From Solirubrobacter taibaiensis (lineage in GTDB: Bacteria; Actinomycetota; Thermoleophilia; Solirubrobacterales; Solirubrobacteraceae): DNA of 64,000 bases. Location of the stretch: assembly GCA_027587225.1 (NCBI GenBank), contig JAPDDQ010000013.1:1-64000 (forward strand), written 5' to 3'. How positions within the stretch are numbered: the first letter of the stretch is position 1; every line of letters starts with the position of its first letter. Under the pieces are notes generated by a model that saw only the letters and a program-made list of their open reading frames with translations, was not told where the DNA came from and searched no databases. The translations under genes were made by a program, and so were the position numbers. Of this stretch, positions 1 through 8,777 are shown in pieces.

Positions 1-523
1 CTCCGACTTGCGCGTCGAGCGCGCGCTGCGCGTCGGCCGGCAGCGCCTTCACGCGCGCGCCGGCCGGCGTCGCCGACCACGCCCCGAGCCCGCGCACGAG
101 GTCGAGCGCCGGGTGTGTCGCCGCCACGCGGCCCTCCGCGCCGACGGCCGCGTACACGGCCTGGACGGACTCGGCCACGGCCGCGTAGTGCAGCCCGGTC
201 GCGACCTCGGCGAACATCGGCGGTTCCGGGTCCGGCTCCTCGACGTCGACCGCCGTGGTGACACCGAACATCGCCGTCCACAGGTCCTGCCGCGGCTTGG
301 CGCTCACGATTCGCGCCTCGATCGGCCGGTCGCTGTTGGCCGCGCTCAGCTGGACGCCGGACAGGCCGGCGATCAGCGTCGGCCAGGCCGCGACCGGCGA
401 GTCGCCGAGCTCGCCCGTGCTCGTGAGCACCCGCAGGGTGGGGACGAGCGAGAGCCGCGCCTTGCCGGTGGCGGCGAACCCGTTGGGCAGCACGGCCCAG
501 GTGACGCTCCAGGTGTCGGTCAT
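1..523 (-). CDS. Hypothetical protein, 3' end off the left edge
   Basis: An open minus-strand frame starts at ATG 523 and runs off the window without a stop, giving at least 174 residues. It begins MTDTWSVTWAVLPNGFAATG and has balanced protein-like composition with no signal peptide or obvious membrane segment. The start overlaps the stop of the upstream 1021-residue gene by ATGA, so the two are probably translationally coupled and co-expressed. I do not recognise the family and no catalytic motif is visible. The remainder lies outside the window. Confidence 0.75.
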   Translation of the reverse strand, partial: MTDTWSVTWAVLPNGFAATGKARLSLVPTLRVLTSTGELGDSPVAAWPTLIAGLSGVQLSAANSDRPIEARIVSAKPRQDLWTAMFGVTTAVDVEEPDPEPPMFAEVATGLHYAAVAESVQAVYAAVGAEGRVAATHPALDLVRGLGAWSATPAGARVKALPADAQRALDAQVG

Positions 524-3500
524 GCGTCCTCCGCGTAACTCAGGCAGTACGTGTTCCAGGCCCCGGGGGCCATCAGGTCCGCGAACGTCGGTGGCCCGGC
601 GGTGCCGAGCGCGCGGGCCGAATCGCCGGGGCCGTCGGCGCCGGCGAACGTCTTCTCCAGCTCGACCTTCACCGACTTGCTGATGAACAGCAGCTTCACC
701 TTCACCACGAGCGAGGCCTTGCCGCAGAGCCGCGCGGGCGGCGACTCGTAGCCGAGCGCCAGCGTCAGCTCCACCGAGACGCTGATGAGCCCGAGCACGC
801 GCAGCTCGCCGCGGACGGTGAAGTACGCGGTCAGGCGGGCGAACCCGTCGCCGTCGACGAAGAACGACAGCCCGCCCATGGCCGACACCGAGCCGCGGGC
901 GACGAACAGGTCGATCGTGACCGCCGCGCCGAACTCGAGCGCGCCCGCGAGGTGGCGGAAGCCGTCCGTCGCGACCTTCACCGCCACCCAGCCGCCACCG
1001 CCGAGCGCGGCGACCGTCACGCGGAACGGGCTCTCGGGCCGGGCGAACGCGAGCTCGAAGGTGGGCGCGCCGCCGGTGAAGAACAGCTCGAGCTGCGCGT
1101 GCAGCGCGATGTTCTCGAGCACGAAGACTCCCGCCGCAACGGGCGGCAGGGGCAGTGAGAACGAGGAGGTGACGCCGTCCGGGCGGACATCTAGCGCGGG
1201 TGGGTCGTGGAAGCCGTCGGCCGGGACCAGGTCCGCGAGCGTGCGGATGAACGCGAGCACGCCCTTGAACTCGACCGTGCCGAGGTTGACGTCGACGTCG
1301 ATCTTGCCGCCGTTGACGCTCACGAACGTGAGGTTGCGGATCGGGACGACGAGCAGCTCCTCGTTCTGCAGGCTGAACGCGAGCTCGATGTTCTGGACGT
1401 CGCAGGAGACCCGTGTGCGGGTGGCGTTCGCCTGGTCGAGGGTCGTCTCCGCCAGCATCACGAGCATCGCCTTCTCGGCGCCGCGCGGTCGCAGGACGCC
1501 CTTCGCCGGCGCGATGCCCGCGGTGACCTCCTTCACGCCGGTGAACAGCTCCGCCGTCCAGCTCACCTTCGGGGTGGCGATCCCGTTCTGGCCGGTCGAG
1601 GAGAGCTGCGGCGCGTCCTCCAGCGCCCGCCGCGTCTTGGCGTCGAGCACGTCGCTGAGCGCGAAGACGCCGAGCAGCTTGATCTTGTCGAGGAAGCCCT
1701 TGAACAGCTGCTCGGGCGTGAACTGCCCGTCGGCGACGTCGGCCAGCAGCCCGCCCACCGGGCCGAACCGGCGCGAGAGCCCCGTCAGCTCGTACTGAGG
1801 CGCGAGCAGGCCGCCCGTGAGGCCCCGGCCGGAGAGGTCGACCACCGGGCGCGTGCCCGGCGCCAGCTCGAGCAGCGCCTCGCCCACGTTCCCGCTGCCG
1901 AACGCGCGGTTGAGGTACTGCCCCGCGAACTTCACCGTGGCGTTCGACGCGCCCGGCACGAGCTGCTGCAGCGCCGGCAACGCGCCGGAGAGCTGCTCGA
2001 CCGCGGGCTTGTCTTGCGGCGGCTCCTTGACGGGGTCCTGCTCGAAGATCTTCGACGGCGGGGCGAGCCGGAACTGGTCGACGACCATGTCGGTGGCGTC
2101 GGGAGCGCCCGGCCGCGCGGCGGCGACCGCGACCCGCTGGCCGGCGACGCGGACGGTGCGGAAGCTCTCGCCGCCGTGCCCGATGCCGGCGTTGTCCTTG
2201 AGATAGATCTGCTCCAGCCCGGCGAAGTTGTTGAAGCCCTTGGCGAGGAAATACAGCGGCAGCTCGAACCGGATGACGTGATGCCCGCGGTCGCGGGCCA
2301 CGCACTCCCACAGGAACGGCGCGCGCAACCCGGCGGAGGCCATCATCAGGCTCGCCGTCTTTCCGTTGGCGTCACTGGCGACCCCCTCGAGCGTGCCCGA
2401 CACCCGCCGCGTCTCCAGCCGCACCTCCTCCCACGGCCACGCGCGCTCGACCCGGGTGTTGATCGGATACGTCCGGGTGCGCTCGAGCACGTAGATCGTG
2501 CTGCTGGTCTGCAGGAAGGCGGGCAGCCCGTTGCGCTTGGGCCAGATGCGCTCCGTGCGTTTGACCAGCAGCGCCTCGTGCCCGAGCGGGTACAGCGTGC
2601 CGAGCACCGCGGTGCGCACGTACTGGTCGCGGCCCTGGGCCAGCCGGTGTTCCCAGCTGAGCGTCGGGCCCTTCCAGTCGACGTCGAGCCAGGCGCCGTG
2701 CGCGGACAGCTCGAGGCGCTGCGCCGTCGCCTTGGAGGAGCCGGTCTGTTGCGCCAGCGTCGTGCGCTCGCCCTTGCTCAGCGCGCTGCGGATGCTGTCG
2801 TCGCCGACCCGCGTCGCCCAGTTCGACGTGGCGCCGGCCGGGAGCTCCTGCGTGCGGATCACGGACACGAGGTTCGGCTTCTCGGTGAGGGTCCCGTCGG
2901 CGGCGCGGCGCTTCAGGCGCGTGTGCCAGAGCTCGACCCGCCCGTCGCGCTCCGCCGGCTCGGCGACGTGGTCGAAGCCGACGCTGCCGTGCACGTCCAT
3001 CACCAGGCGCGAGGGGAAGTGCAGCTCGGTCCGCGCCAGCACGGGGGCGGCGGGTGGGGCCGAGTCCTCCGCGGGCGGCGCCGTGAGCGCCGGGAACCAC
3101 ACGTCCGCCCGGCGGGCCCGCTCGGCCAGGAGCGGGTCCGGACCGCCGCTCGCCGCGGCGGCACCGGAGCCGCGGACCAGCTCGGCCGCGGGGCGCGCGG
3201 CGACGCGGATCTCCACGGGCGGCGGCGGCGCCAGGGGCAGGTTGATCTGCAACGTGCGCAGCGCGGCGAGCACGCCCTCCACCGTGAGCACGACGACGCC
3301 GTTGGCCGGCACGCGGAAGCGGACGGAGGTGAGGTCCCCGAGGATCGGGCGCGGCTGCGTGGCCGGCGGCTGGGTGCCGATCCCGGCCCACTCGATGGTG
3401 TGCTGCGCCTGAATCCGGATGGTCAGGAACCCGGCGGCGGGCTTGCCGGCGGCGTCCGTGAGATTGGCCACCAACTCGCGGCCGCCGCTTGCGCGGGCGC

Positions 3501-3585
3501 GCTCCGTGAGCCGCTCGGCGATCAGCAGCAGCTCCAGGTGGTCGTCCGGTCGGATGAGGCGGTACTGCGCCGACGGCTGACTCAT
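520..3585 (-). CDS. Large hypothetical protein, 1021 aa, beta-rich C-terminus
   Basis: A 1021-residue protein starting MSQPSAQYRLIRPDDHLELL with no signal peptide. The N-terminal third is rich in beta-strand patterns. The middle (around residues 500-560) contains alanine/proline linkers, and the last 250 residues alternate hydrophobic and polar residues as in a large beta-sheet protein, ending near TFADLMAPGAWNTYCLSYAE. No nucleotide-binding, protease or hydrolase motif is visible. It overlaps the next gene by four bases and is divergent from the antiporter. Possibilities are a structural or lipid-handling beta protein or part of a particle-like assembly, but I cannot assign a function. The gene itself is secure from length and codon pattern. 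Confidence 0.85.
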   Translation of the reverse strand: MSQPSAQYRLIRPDDHLELLLIAERLTERARASGGRELVANLTDAAGKPAAGFLTIRIQAQHTIEWAGIGTQPPATQPRPILGDLTSVRFRVPANGVVVLTVEGVLAALRTLQINLPLAPPPPVEIRVAARPAAELVRGSGAAAASGGPDPLLAERARRADVWFPALTAPPAEDSAPPAAPVLARTELHFPSRLVMDVHGSVGFDHVAEPAERDGRVELWHTRLKRRAADGTLTEKPNLVSVIRTQELPAGATSNWATRVGDDSIRSALSKGERTTLAQQTGSSKATAQRLELSAHGAWLDVDWKGPTLSWEHRLAQGRDQYVRTAVLGTLYPLGHEALLVKRTERIWPKRNGLPAFLQTSSTIYVLERTRTYPINTRVERAWPWEEVRLETRRVSGTLEGVASDANGKTASLMMASAGLRAPFLWECVARDRGHHVIRFELPLYFLAKGFNNFAGLEQIYLKDNAGIGHGGESFRTVRVAGQRVAVAAARPGAPDATDMVVDQFRLAPPSKIFEQDPVKEPPQDKPAVEQLSGALPALQQLVPGASNATVKFAGQYLNRAFGSGNVGEALLELAPGTRPVVDLSGRGLTGGLLAPQYELTGLSRRFGPVGGLLADVADGQFTPEQLFKGFLDKIKLLGVFALSDVLDAKTRRALEDAPQLSSTGQNGIATPKVSWTAELFTGVKEVTAGIAPAKGVLRPRGAEKAMLVMLAETTLDQANATRTRVSCDVQNIELAFSLQNEELLVVPIRNLTFVSVNGGKIDVDVNLGTVEFKGVLAFIRTLADLVPADGFHDPPALDVRPDGVTSSFSLPLPPVAAGVFVLENIALHAQLELFFTGGAPTFELAFARPESPFRVTVAALGGGGWVAVKVATDGFRHLAGALEFGAAVTIDLFVARGSVSAMGGLSFFVDGDGFARLTAYFTVRGELRVLGLISVSVELTLALGYESPPARLCGKASLVVKVKLLFISKSVKVELEKTFAGADGPGDSARALGTAGPPTFADLMAPGAWNTYCLSYAEDA

Positions 3586-3679
3586 GGGCCGCTAGACGCC
3601 GGTCCCGCGGCGGCTATTCCCCAGGGTGGGTGTCGTCCCCCATGGCAACCGGGCCGGTCGGCGGCCAGCATCGTGGAGC

Positions 3680-5536
3680 GTGGACAACGAGCTCGCCGTC
3701 CTCGGCGCCGCTCTGCTCCTGGCCGGGCTGTTCGCCCGGTTCGGGCGGCGGATCGGCCTGCCGACCATCCCGTTCTTCATCGTCGCCGGGATCATCTTCG
3801 GGCCGGAGACCCCCGGGATCGTCATCCTCGAGGACCCGCACGAACTCGAGTTGCTGGCCACGGTCGGGCTCGTGCTGTTGCTGTTCCACCTCGGCGTCGA
3901 GTTCTCCGTCAATGAGCTGATCAGCGGCGGGAAGCGCCTGCTCTGGGCGGGCGGCGCCTACATCGCGCTGCTGTTCGGCGCCGGCATGGTGTTCGGCTGG
4001 GCGCTCGGGTGGGGCACGCGCGAGATCTTCGTGATCGCGGGCATGATCGGCACGTCGTCGACGGCGATCGTCACCAAGCTGATCCTCGACCTCAAGCGGG
4101 TCAAGAACCCGGAGACGGGGATGATCCTCGGGATCATCGTCGTCGAGGACGTGTTCCTCGCGTTCTACCTGGCGCTGCTGCAGCCGATCCTCAGCGGGAC
4201 GGAGGGTGCGGCGGAGATCGCGCTGTCGATCGCGATCGCGTTCTCGTTCCTGATCGGGCTGTTCTCGCTGGCCCGCTGGGGCTCGCGCCTGGTGCGCCCG
4301 TTCATCGCCACCGGGGACTCGGAGCTCACCGTGATCATGGTGGTCGGCTTCGGCATCTTCACCGCCGGCTTCGCGCACTACGCGGGCGCCTCGGACGCGG
4401 TCGGCGCGCTGCTGGCGGGCATGGTGGTGGCCGGCACGGGCCTCGGGCACCGGATCGAGAAGCTGTTGGTGCCGCTCCGCGACGTGTTCGCGGCGATCTT
4501 CTTCTTCTGGTTCGGCCTGACGATCGCGCCGAGCGACATGGGGGCGATCGCACCCGCCGTGATCGCGGCCGTGATCGTGACGTTCATCTTCAACGTCATC
4601 GCCGGCGTCGTCGCCGCGCGCATCTACGGCTACGGGCGGATCGAGGCCTCCAACACGGCGCTCAAGCTCGTCAGCCGCGGCGAGTTCGAGCTCATCCTCG
4701 CCTCGCTCGCGATCGCCGCCGGGCTCGACGCCCGCGTGGCCGCGTTCGCCGCGTTCTACGTGCTGATCCTCTCGATCCTCTCGCCCATCTTCTCCGCGCG
4801 CTCGGAGGTGCTCGCGCGGATGCTGCCGAAACGGATCCTGCCGGACTACACGGTGGGGAAGGCGGCCATCGAGCTCGAGCGCTCGGAGCCGCTGATCGAG
4901 GTGGGCCTGATCCGCAGGCTCGGGGCCGAGACGGTCGAGTACCCGGTCAAGCCCGGCTACGCCGTCGTCGGTGCGCACGTGCGCGACCTCGACCTGCCGC
5001 GGGAAGCGCTCGTCAGCGCGATCGTGCGCGGTGATGAGGTCGTGGCCCCGCGCGGGTCCACGCTCATCCGCACCGGTGATCGCCTGCACATCCTCGTCCG
5101 GCGGGAGGCCGCCCGGCAGGTCGAGGACCTGCAGGAGCGCTGGCGCACCGGGCCGGTCGGTCCGCCCCCGCGCCCGCGGCGCAAGATGCGCGGCACGCCG
5201 CCGATCTTCACCGTCCGTCCGGTCGACGAGCACGCCGTGCTCGGCGAGCTGGACGACCCCAAGCAGGTGCTCGAGCAGGCGGTCGTGGCCCGGCTGCGCG
5301 TGCGCCGTGACCAGCCCGGTGCGCTCGTCGCGCTCGAGGACGGCCGCTACGCGGTGACCGGTCCGTTGCTGATCGCCGGGTCCCGCGACGACGTCACGAC
5401 CTACGCGCGCCGGCGGGTGAACACGAGCGACCCTGAGCAGCGCGCCTGGCTGCAGACGCTCGTCGGCGCGCTCGCGGTCGACATCTTCGACGCCGCGCCC
5501 ACTGCTGATCACACGTGTGGGGTGCGAGCGGACTGA
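3680..5536 (+). CDS. CPA2-type monovalent cation:proton antiporter with TrkA-C domain
   Basis: Predicted inner-membrane antiporter exchanging K+ or Na+ for protons. About the first 390 residues hold a dozen hydrophobic segments in the Na+/H+ exchanger arrangement, with the family-like stretches LPTIPFFIVAGIIFGP and LLLFHLGVEFS near the start. A TrkA-C (RCK_C) regulatory domain follows at about residues 405-490 (VVGAHVRDLDLPREALVSA), then roughly 120 residues of unknown cytosolic tail. I chose GTG 3680 (VDNELAVLG), because upstream codons read as arginine-rich non-protein sequence. The start is not firmly supported by a ribosome site. It stands alone on this strand. Cation specificity cannot be read from sequence. 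Confidence 0.85.
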   Translation: MDNELAVLGAALLLAGLFARFGRRIGLPTIPFFIVAGIIFGPETPGIVILEDPHELELLATVGLVLLLFHLGVEFSVNELISGGKRLLWAGGAYIALLFGAGMVFGWALGWGTREIFVIAGMIGTSSTAIVTKLILDLKRVKNPETGMILGIIVVEDVFLAFYLALLQPILSGTEGAAEIALSIAIAFSFLIGLFSLARWGSRLVRPFIATGDSELTVIMVVGFGIFTAGFAHYAGASDAVGALLAGMVVAGTGLGHRIEKLLVPLRDVFAAIFFFWFGLTIAPSDMGAIAPAVIAAVIVTFIFNVIAGVVAARIYGYGRIEASNTALKLVSRGEFELILASLAIAAGLDARVAAFAAFYVLILSILSPIFSARSEVLARMLPKRILPDYTVGKAAIELERSEPLIEVGLIRRLGAETVEYPVKPGYAVVGAHVRDLDLPREALVSAIVRGDEVVAPRGSTLIRTGDRLHILVRREAARQVEDLQERWRTGPVGPPPRPRRKMRGTPPIFTVRPVDEHAVLGELDDPKQVLEQAVVARLRVRRDQPGALVALEDGRYAVTGPLLIAGSRDDVTTYARRRVNTSDPEQRAWLQTLVGALAVDIFDAAPTADHTCGVRAD

Positions 5537-5721
5537 GGTCCAGGGGCGGCGGCCGCGCGTCGGCGCGGCCGTCCGCTCGTCGTGCGCGCTGCGCGGGTGC
5601 GGGTCATGGTGGTGCGGGTCTGGTCGAGCAGCCACTGGCTGATCACGGCTTCGTCGGCGCGCACCTGCACGCGGGCCGGCGTGTCCGAGCGTCGGGGAAT
5701 ACGGGGGGAGAGAGCAGTCAC
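5509..5721 (-). CDS. Small hypothetical protein, about 70 aa, divergent from tetR
   Basis: A GTG start at 5721 preceded by AAGGAC at suitable spacing gives about 70 residues beginning VTALSPRIPRRSDTPARVQV. The first 45 residues look protein-like (VRADEAVISQWLLDQTRTT), while the tail is low-complexity arginine/alanine and overlaps the antiporter end by 28 bases. It shares the intergenic region and twin operator with the TetR gene, so it may be the regulator's target. No family recognised; it could be a chance frame. Confidence 0.4.
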   Translation of the reverse strand: MTALSPRIPRRSDTPARVQVRADEAVISQWLLDQTRTTMTRTRAARTTSGRPRRRAAAAPGPQSARTPHV

Positions 5722-5761
5722 ATCGGTCCTTCGAGAGAGTGGAGGGGGAACTCCGTTTATC

Positions 5762-5799
5762 TGGAGGCTTGCCTCCACTCTACTGGAGGCTATCCTCCA
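5762..5799. promoter_or_regulatory. Twin palindromic operator upstream of tetR
   Basis: Two near-identical palindromes lie head to tail: TGGAGGCTTGCCTCCA at 5762-5777, which is perfect, and TGGAGGCTATCCTCCA at 5784-5799, with six-base arms. Their starts are 22 bp apart, about two helical turns, so two dimers could bind the same DNA face. They sit 13 bp upstream of the TetR start and 40 bp from the divergent small ORF. By analogy with TetR regulators this is the autoregulatory operator. Confidence 0.8.
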
Positions 5800-5812
5800 C
5801 TTCAAGACCGAA

Positions 5813-6385
5813 ATGTCCGCTGAACCACCTCCGATCCTCGACATCACCGCCCGGCGCCCGCACCGCGCCGATGCCCGACGCAACTTCGACGCCGTGCTGA
5901 CCGCCGCGCGCGAAGCGTTTGCCGTGCGCGGGACGGACGCTTCGCTGGAGGACATCGCGCGCCAGGCGAACGTCGGGATCGGCACGCTCTATCGCAACTT
6001 CCCGACCCGCCAGGACCTGCTCGAGGCCGTCTACGCCGGCGAGGTCCAGGAGCTCTGCCTCGGAGCGCAGGCCGTCAGCGAGCTCGAGCCGTGGGACGCC
6101 TTCACCACCTGGCTGGACAGCTTCGCCCGCTACGTCCCCACCAAGCTGGCGCTGCTGCAGGCGCTCAACAAGGACTCCGAGGTCTTCCGGGCCTGCAAGA
6201 GCGCGATGCTCGTCTCGGCGGCGCCGATCTTCGAACGCGCCCAGCAGGCCGGAGCGCTGCGCCCCGACGTCGAGCTCGACGACGTGCTGCGCATGGTCGC
6301 CGGGATGGTCGGCTCGACCTACGCCGACGACGCCCAGCGCCGGCGCGTGCTGAACATCGCGCTCGACGGCCTCCGCGCGCGCTAG
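5813..6385 (+). CDS. TetR/AcrR family transcriptional regulator
   Basis: A 190-residue repressor. The helix-turn-helix sits near residues 35-65 (ASLEDIARQANVGIGTLYRN), followed by FPTRQDLLEAVY, the usual TetR pattern. The C-terminal half is a helical ligand/dimer domain. ATG 5813 is chosen because it directly follows the twin palindromic operator; upstream in-frame codons lie in the operator region. It probably represses itself and the divergent small gene. The stop overlaps that of the convergent acyltransferase gene in a CTAG. The ligand is unknown. Confidence 0.9.
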   Translation: MSAEPPPILDITARRPHRADARRNFDAVLTAAREAFAVRGTDASLEDIARQANVGIGTLYRNFPTRQDLLEAVYAGEVQELCLGAQAVSELEPWDAFTTWLDSFARYVPTKLALLQALNKDSEVFRACKSAMLVSAAPIFERAQQAGALRPDVELDDVLRMVAGMVGSTYADDAQRRRVLNIALDGLRAR

Positions 6386-7146
6386 TCCTCGATCGCGTCG
6401 TGGAGACGCTGGGTGAGCTGACCCGGCGTCTCACCGGGACGTGGCTGCAGCGGGCGCGCGAAGGTGACCTTCGTCTTGCCGCGCCGGTTGAGGCCCTTGC
6501 CCTTGGGCATCACGAGTGCGGTGCCCTCGATGTGGATCGGGATGATCGGGACGCCGGCGGTCAACGCGAGCTCGGCGACGCCGGCGCGGTAGCCCTCGGG
6601 GCCCGCGCCGCGCGTGCCCTGCGGGAACAGCATCACGTTGCGGCCCTCGCGGAGGTGCGCGGCGGCCGCGGCGAGGCCGCGCCGCTGTCCGCCGCCGCGG
6701 TCGAACGGGAACGTGTTGATCCAGAAGCCGGACGCGATCGCGAAGCCGCGCTTGCGGTAGAAGCGATCCGACGCGGCGCCGACGACCGTGCGCGAGCGCC
6801 AGGCGTGCGGGAGCGCGAGCAGGACGAGCGGCGTGTCGATGTCGCTCTCGTGGTTGGGCGCGAGGATCGCGGGCTGCGGCGCGTGGACGAGGTCCTCGGC
6901 GCCGATGATCGTCGGCATCGAGACCGCGCGCGTGGCCGGGAACAGCAGCGCCTGCTGGGCGATCTCGCGCAGCATCGCCGGGCGCGGCTCACGCAGCCAG
7001 GCCTGGTCCTCCACGCCGCGCTCGGCCCACGGGTCCTTGCCCGCCGTGAGCGTCGGCCATTTGCGCGGCGCGGACGGCGCGCGGCTGCCGGCCTTGTTGG
7101 AGCCGGCGAGCTTCTCCAGCCGTCGTCCGCCCTGCGCGAACTTCAC
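6382..7146 (-). CDS. 1-acyl-sn-glycerol-3-phosphate acyltransferase (PlsC-like)
   Basis: A 254-residue member of the PlsC/LPLAT family, which transfers an acyl chain to lysophosphatidic acid or a similar acceptor at the membrane. The catalytic HX4D motif is present as NHESDIDTP (His99, Asp104), followed by FPFDRGGG and the acceptor motif as FPQGTRG. In the last motif Gln replaces the usual Glu of FPEGTR, a possible change in acceptor preference. The start overlaps the LarA-like gene stop by ATGA, making this the last gene of a four-gene operon. Such enzymes often act beside HAD-IB phosphatases; here the HAD domain is fused to the reductase three genes upstream. Confidence 0.87.
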   Translation of the reverse strand: MKFAQGGRRLEKLAGSNKAGSRAPSAPRKWPTLTAGKDPWAERGVEDQAWLREPRPAMLREIAQQALLFPATRAVSMPTIIGAEDLVHAPQPAILAPNHESDIDTPLVLLALPHAWRSRTVVGAASDRFYRKRGFAIASGFWINTFPFDRGGGQRRGLAAAAAHLREGRNVMLFPQGTRGAGPEGYRAGVAELALTAGVPIIPIHIEGTALVMPKGKGLNRRGKTKVTFARPLQPRPGETPGQLTQRLHDAIED

Positions 7147-8777
7147 GCGTCGACCTGCGCGTAGAAGACGGGCGGGCAGTGGAAGTGGGTGAGCGACGGA
7201 TCGCGGCCCACGACCTGCTCGGCCATCTCCAACGCGTCGCGCATGGTGTCGGCGCGGCGGAAGCCCATGCGGCGGCAGGCCTCGGCGTTGCCGCCGACGA
7301 AGATCACGTCACCGAGGTGCTGGAGGCCGTGCGCGCCCCAGTACCACATGTAGAACGGGTGCACGCCGTGGTAGGCGTAGCTCGTCCGGTACAGGTGGCG
7401 GTACCAGTCGTCCTCGGCGTAGCTCTTCTCGAAGCGCTTCTCGATCTCCACCGGGTCCGTGGTCTCGCTGAGCACTTCCTCGTAGAAGTCCACGTACGAG
7501 GGGTGATGGACCGGGTGGAACTCGCGCGTGACCGGGTGCGTGAAGATCATCACGCCGCCTTCGCGCACGAGCGGCACGCCCTGGTAGAGGTTGAAGAAGT
7601 ACCCGAGCCCCATGCACATGACGAGGATCGGGTTCAGGATCGAGTCCACGTTGTACGGGCCGACGTAGGGCAGGCCGGCGGTGACGATGTCCGCTTGGCC
7701 GCGCACGGCGACGGCCTGCTGCGCGGCGACGTGCTCGAGCGTGACCTCGTGTACGGGCCCGACGGCGCCGGCCTGCACACCGGTGATCGCGTACGGCGCC
7801 GTGGACTTGTGGAAGGCGGCGCGGCGCAGCTTCGGGTTCATCCGGTCCGTCGTGCGCTTGAGCGCCGCGAAGGTCGTCTGCTCCCGCGCCGTCCAGCGCG
7901 CCTCGGGCTTGGCGAGGAACGCGAGCGGCCCGTCGTACATGTCGTTGTTGAGCGTCGTCTCGATGTGGAAGATCGGGACGGCCGCCTCGACGATGTCGCC
8001 CTGCCGGTTCGTGCTGTTGTGCAGCTCGGACTTGTTCGGGTCCATGAAGGACTTCGAATGACGCATCGTGCGGACGTTGTGGTGGGCCTTGACGCTGTTG
8101 TACGTCCCGAGCCCGACCGCGACCGACTTGTGGCCGCCGTCCATGGTCACGATGTTGAGGTTCACGTAGATCAGCAGGTCCGACTCGGCCGCCCGCTTGG
8201 ACAGCTCGACCGCTTCGCCGTGGCGGGTCTTGCCCAGGTCGACGATCTCGGTCGGGTCCTCGGCGTCGTGGTTGTAGAGCCGGTCGGGATAGAACTCGTC
8301 GAAGATGCGGCTGCCGACGGCGCGCTTGAGCTCCGCCGGCGTCATCCGCCGGTGCAGCGCGAGCGCGGCGATCAGGTGGATGTCCTCGACACCGGCCCGG
8401 TACGCGCGCTCCAGCACGTGCTCGATCACGCGCCCGCGGATGTCGGGCAGCTTCATCGGCGGCAGCGGAAGGCTGACGTCGTCGAACGCGATCGTGAGCT
8501 TCATGCCCGGGCTCAGCAGCGAGTCCAGCGGGTCCATGCCCAGCGGGGAGTCCAGCGCGGCGCAGATCGCGGCGTCGACGTCGATCAGGCCCTTCATCGG
8601 CGGCGGCGGATAGACGATCCGGCTCCCGACGGGCAGGCGCTCGAGCCGGAACTGCTCGCCGGAGTGGAAGAGCGTCGGCGGCGAGTGCTCGTGCACCTCG
8701 ACGACGCAGGCTTCGCGCTCGGCGGCCGGGTTGCGGCGCTTGGTGCGCTCGATCATGCGGGTGGGCGCGATGCTCAT
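7143..8777 (-). CDS. LarA-like (lactate racemase superfamily, DUF2088) nickel-pincer enzyme
   Basis: A 544-residue relative of LarA, longer than the roughly 420 residues usual for that family. Recognisable stretches are FDDVSLPLPPMKLPDIRGR (99-116), ALHRRMTPAEL (140-150, His142 matching catalytic His108 of the L. plantarum enzyme), YNHDAED (168-174), DGGHKSVAVGLG (213-224, Lys217 matching the lysine that holds the nickel-pincer nucleotide) and AHHN (231-234, matching nickel ligand His200). The equivalents of Arg75 and His174 appear changed to Leu103 and a non-His residue. So this is probably an NPN enzyme with altered chemistry or substrate, not a simple lactate racemase. It overlaps both neighbours by ATGA. 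The cofactor genes larB, larC and larE lie 4-7 kb away. Confidence 0.8.
   Translation of the reverse strand: MSIAPTRMIERTKRRNPAAEREACVVEVHEHSPPTLFHSGEQFRLERLPVGSRIVYPPPPMKGLIDVDAAICAALDSPLGMDPLDSLLSPGMKLTIAFDDVSLPLPPMKLPDIRGRVIEHVLERAYRAGVEDIHLIAALALHRRMTPAELKRAVGSRIFDEFYPDRLYNHDAEDPTEIVDLGKTRHGEAVELSKRAAESDLLIYVNLNIVTMDGGHKSVAVGLGTYNSVKAHHNVRTMRHSKSFMDPNKSELHNSTNRQGDIVEAAVPIFHIETTLNNDMYDGPLAFLAKPEARWTAREQTTFAALKRTTDRMNPKLRRAAFHKSTAPYAITGVQAGAVGPVHEVTLEHVAAQQAVAVRGQADIVTAGLPYVGPYNVDSILNPILVMCMGLGYFFNLYQGVPLVREGGVMIFTHPVTREFHPVHHPSYVDFYEEVLSETTDPVEIEKRFEKSYAEDDWYRHLYRTSYAYHGVHPFYMWYWGAHGLQHLGDVIFVGGNAEACRRMGFRRADTMRDALEMAEQVVGRDPSLTHFHCPPVFYAQVDA

Noticed and set aside
1207..3915. A 902-residue plus-strand frame opposite the large hypothetical gene
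   Set aside because: Arg/Ala/Glu-rich composition typical of the antisense of GC-rich coding DNA; the minus-strand frame reads as normal protein.
3614..5635. A 673-residue minus-strand frame under the antiporter
   Set aside because: It is the reverse complement shadow of a clear membrane protein with recognisable helices.
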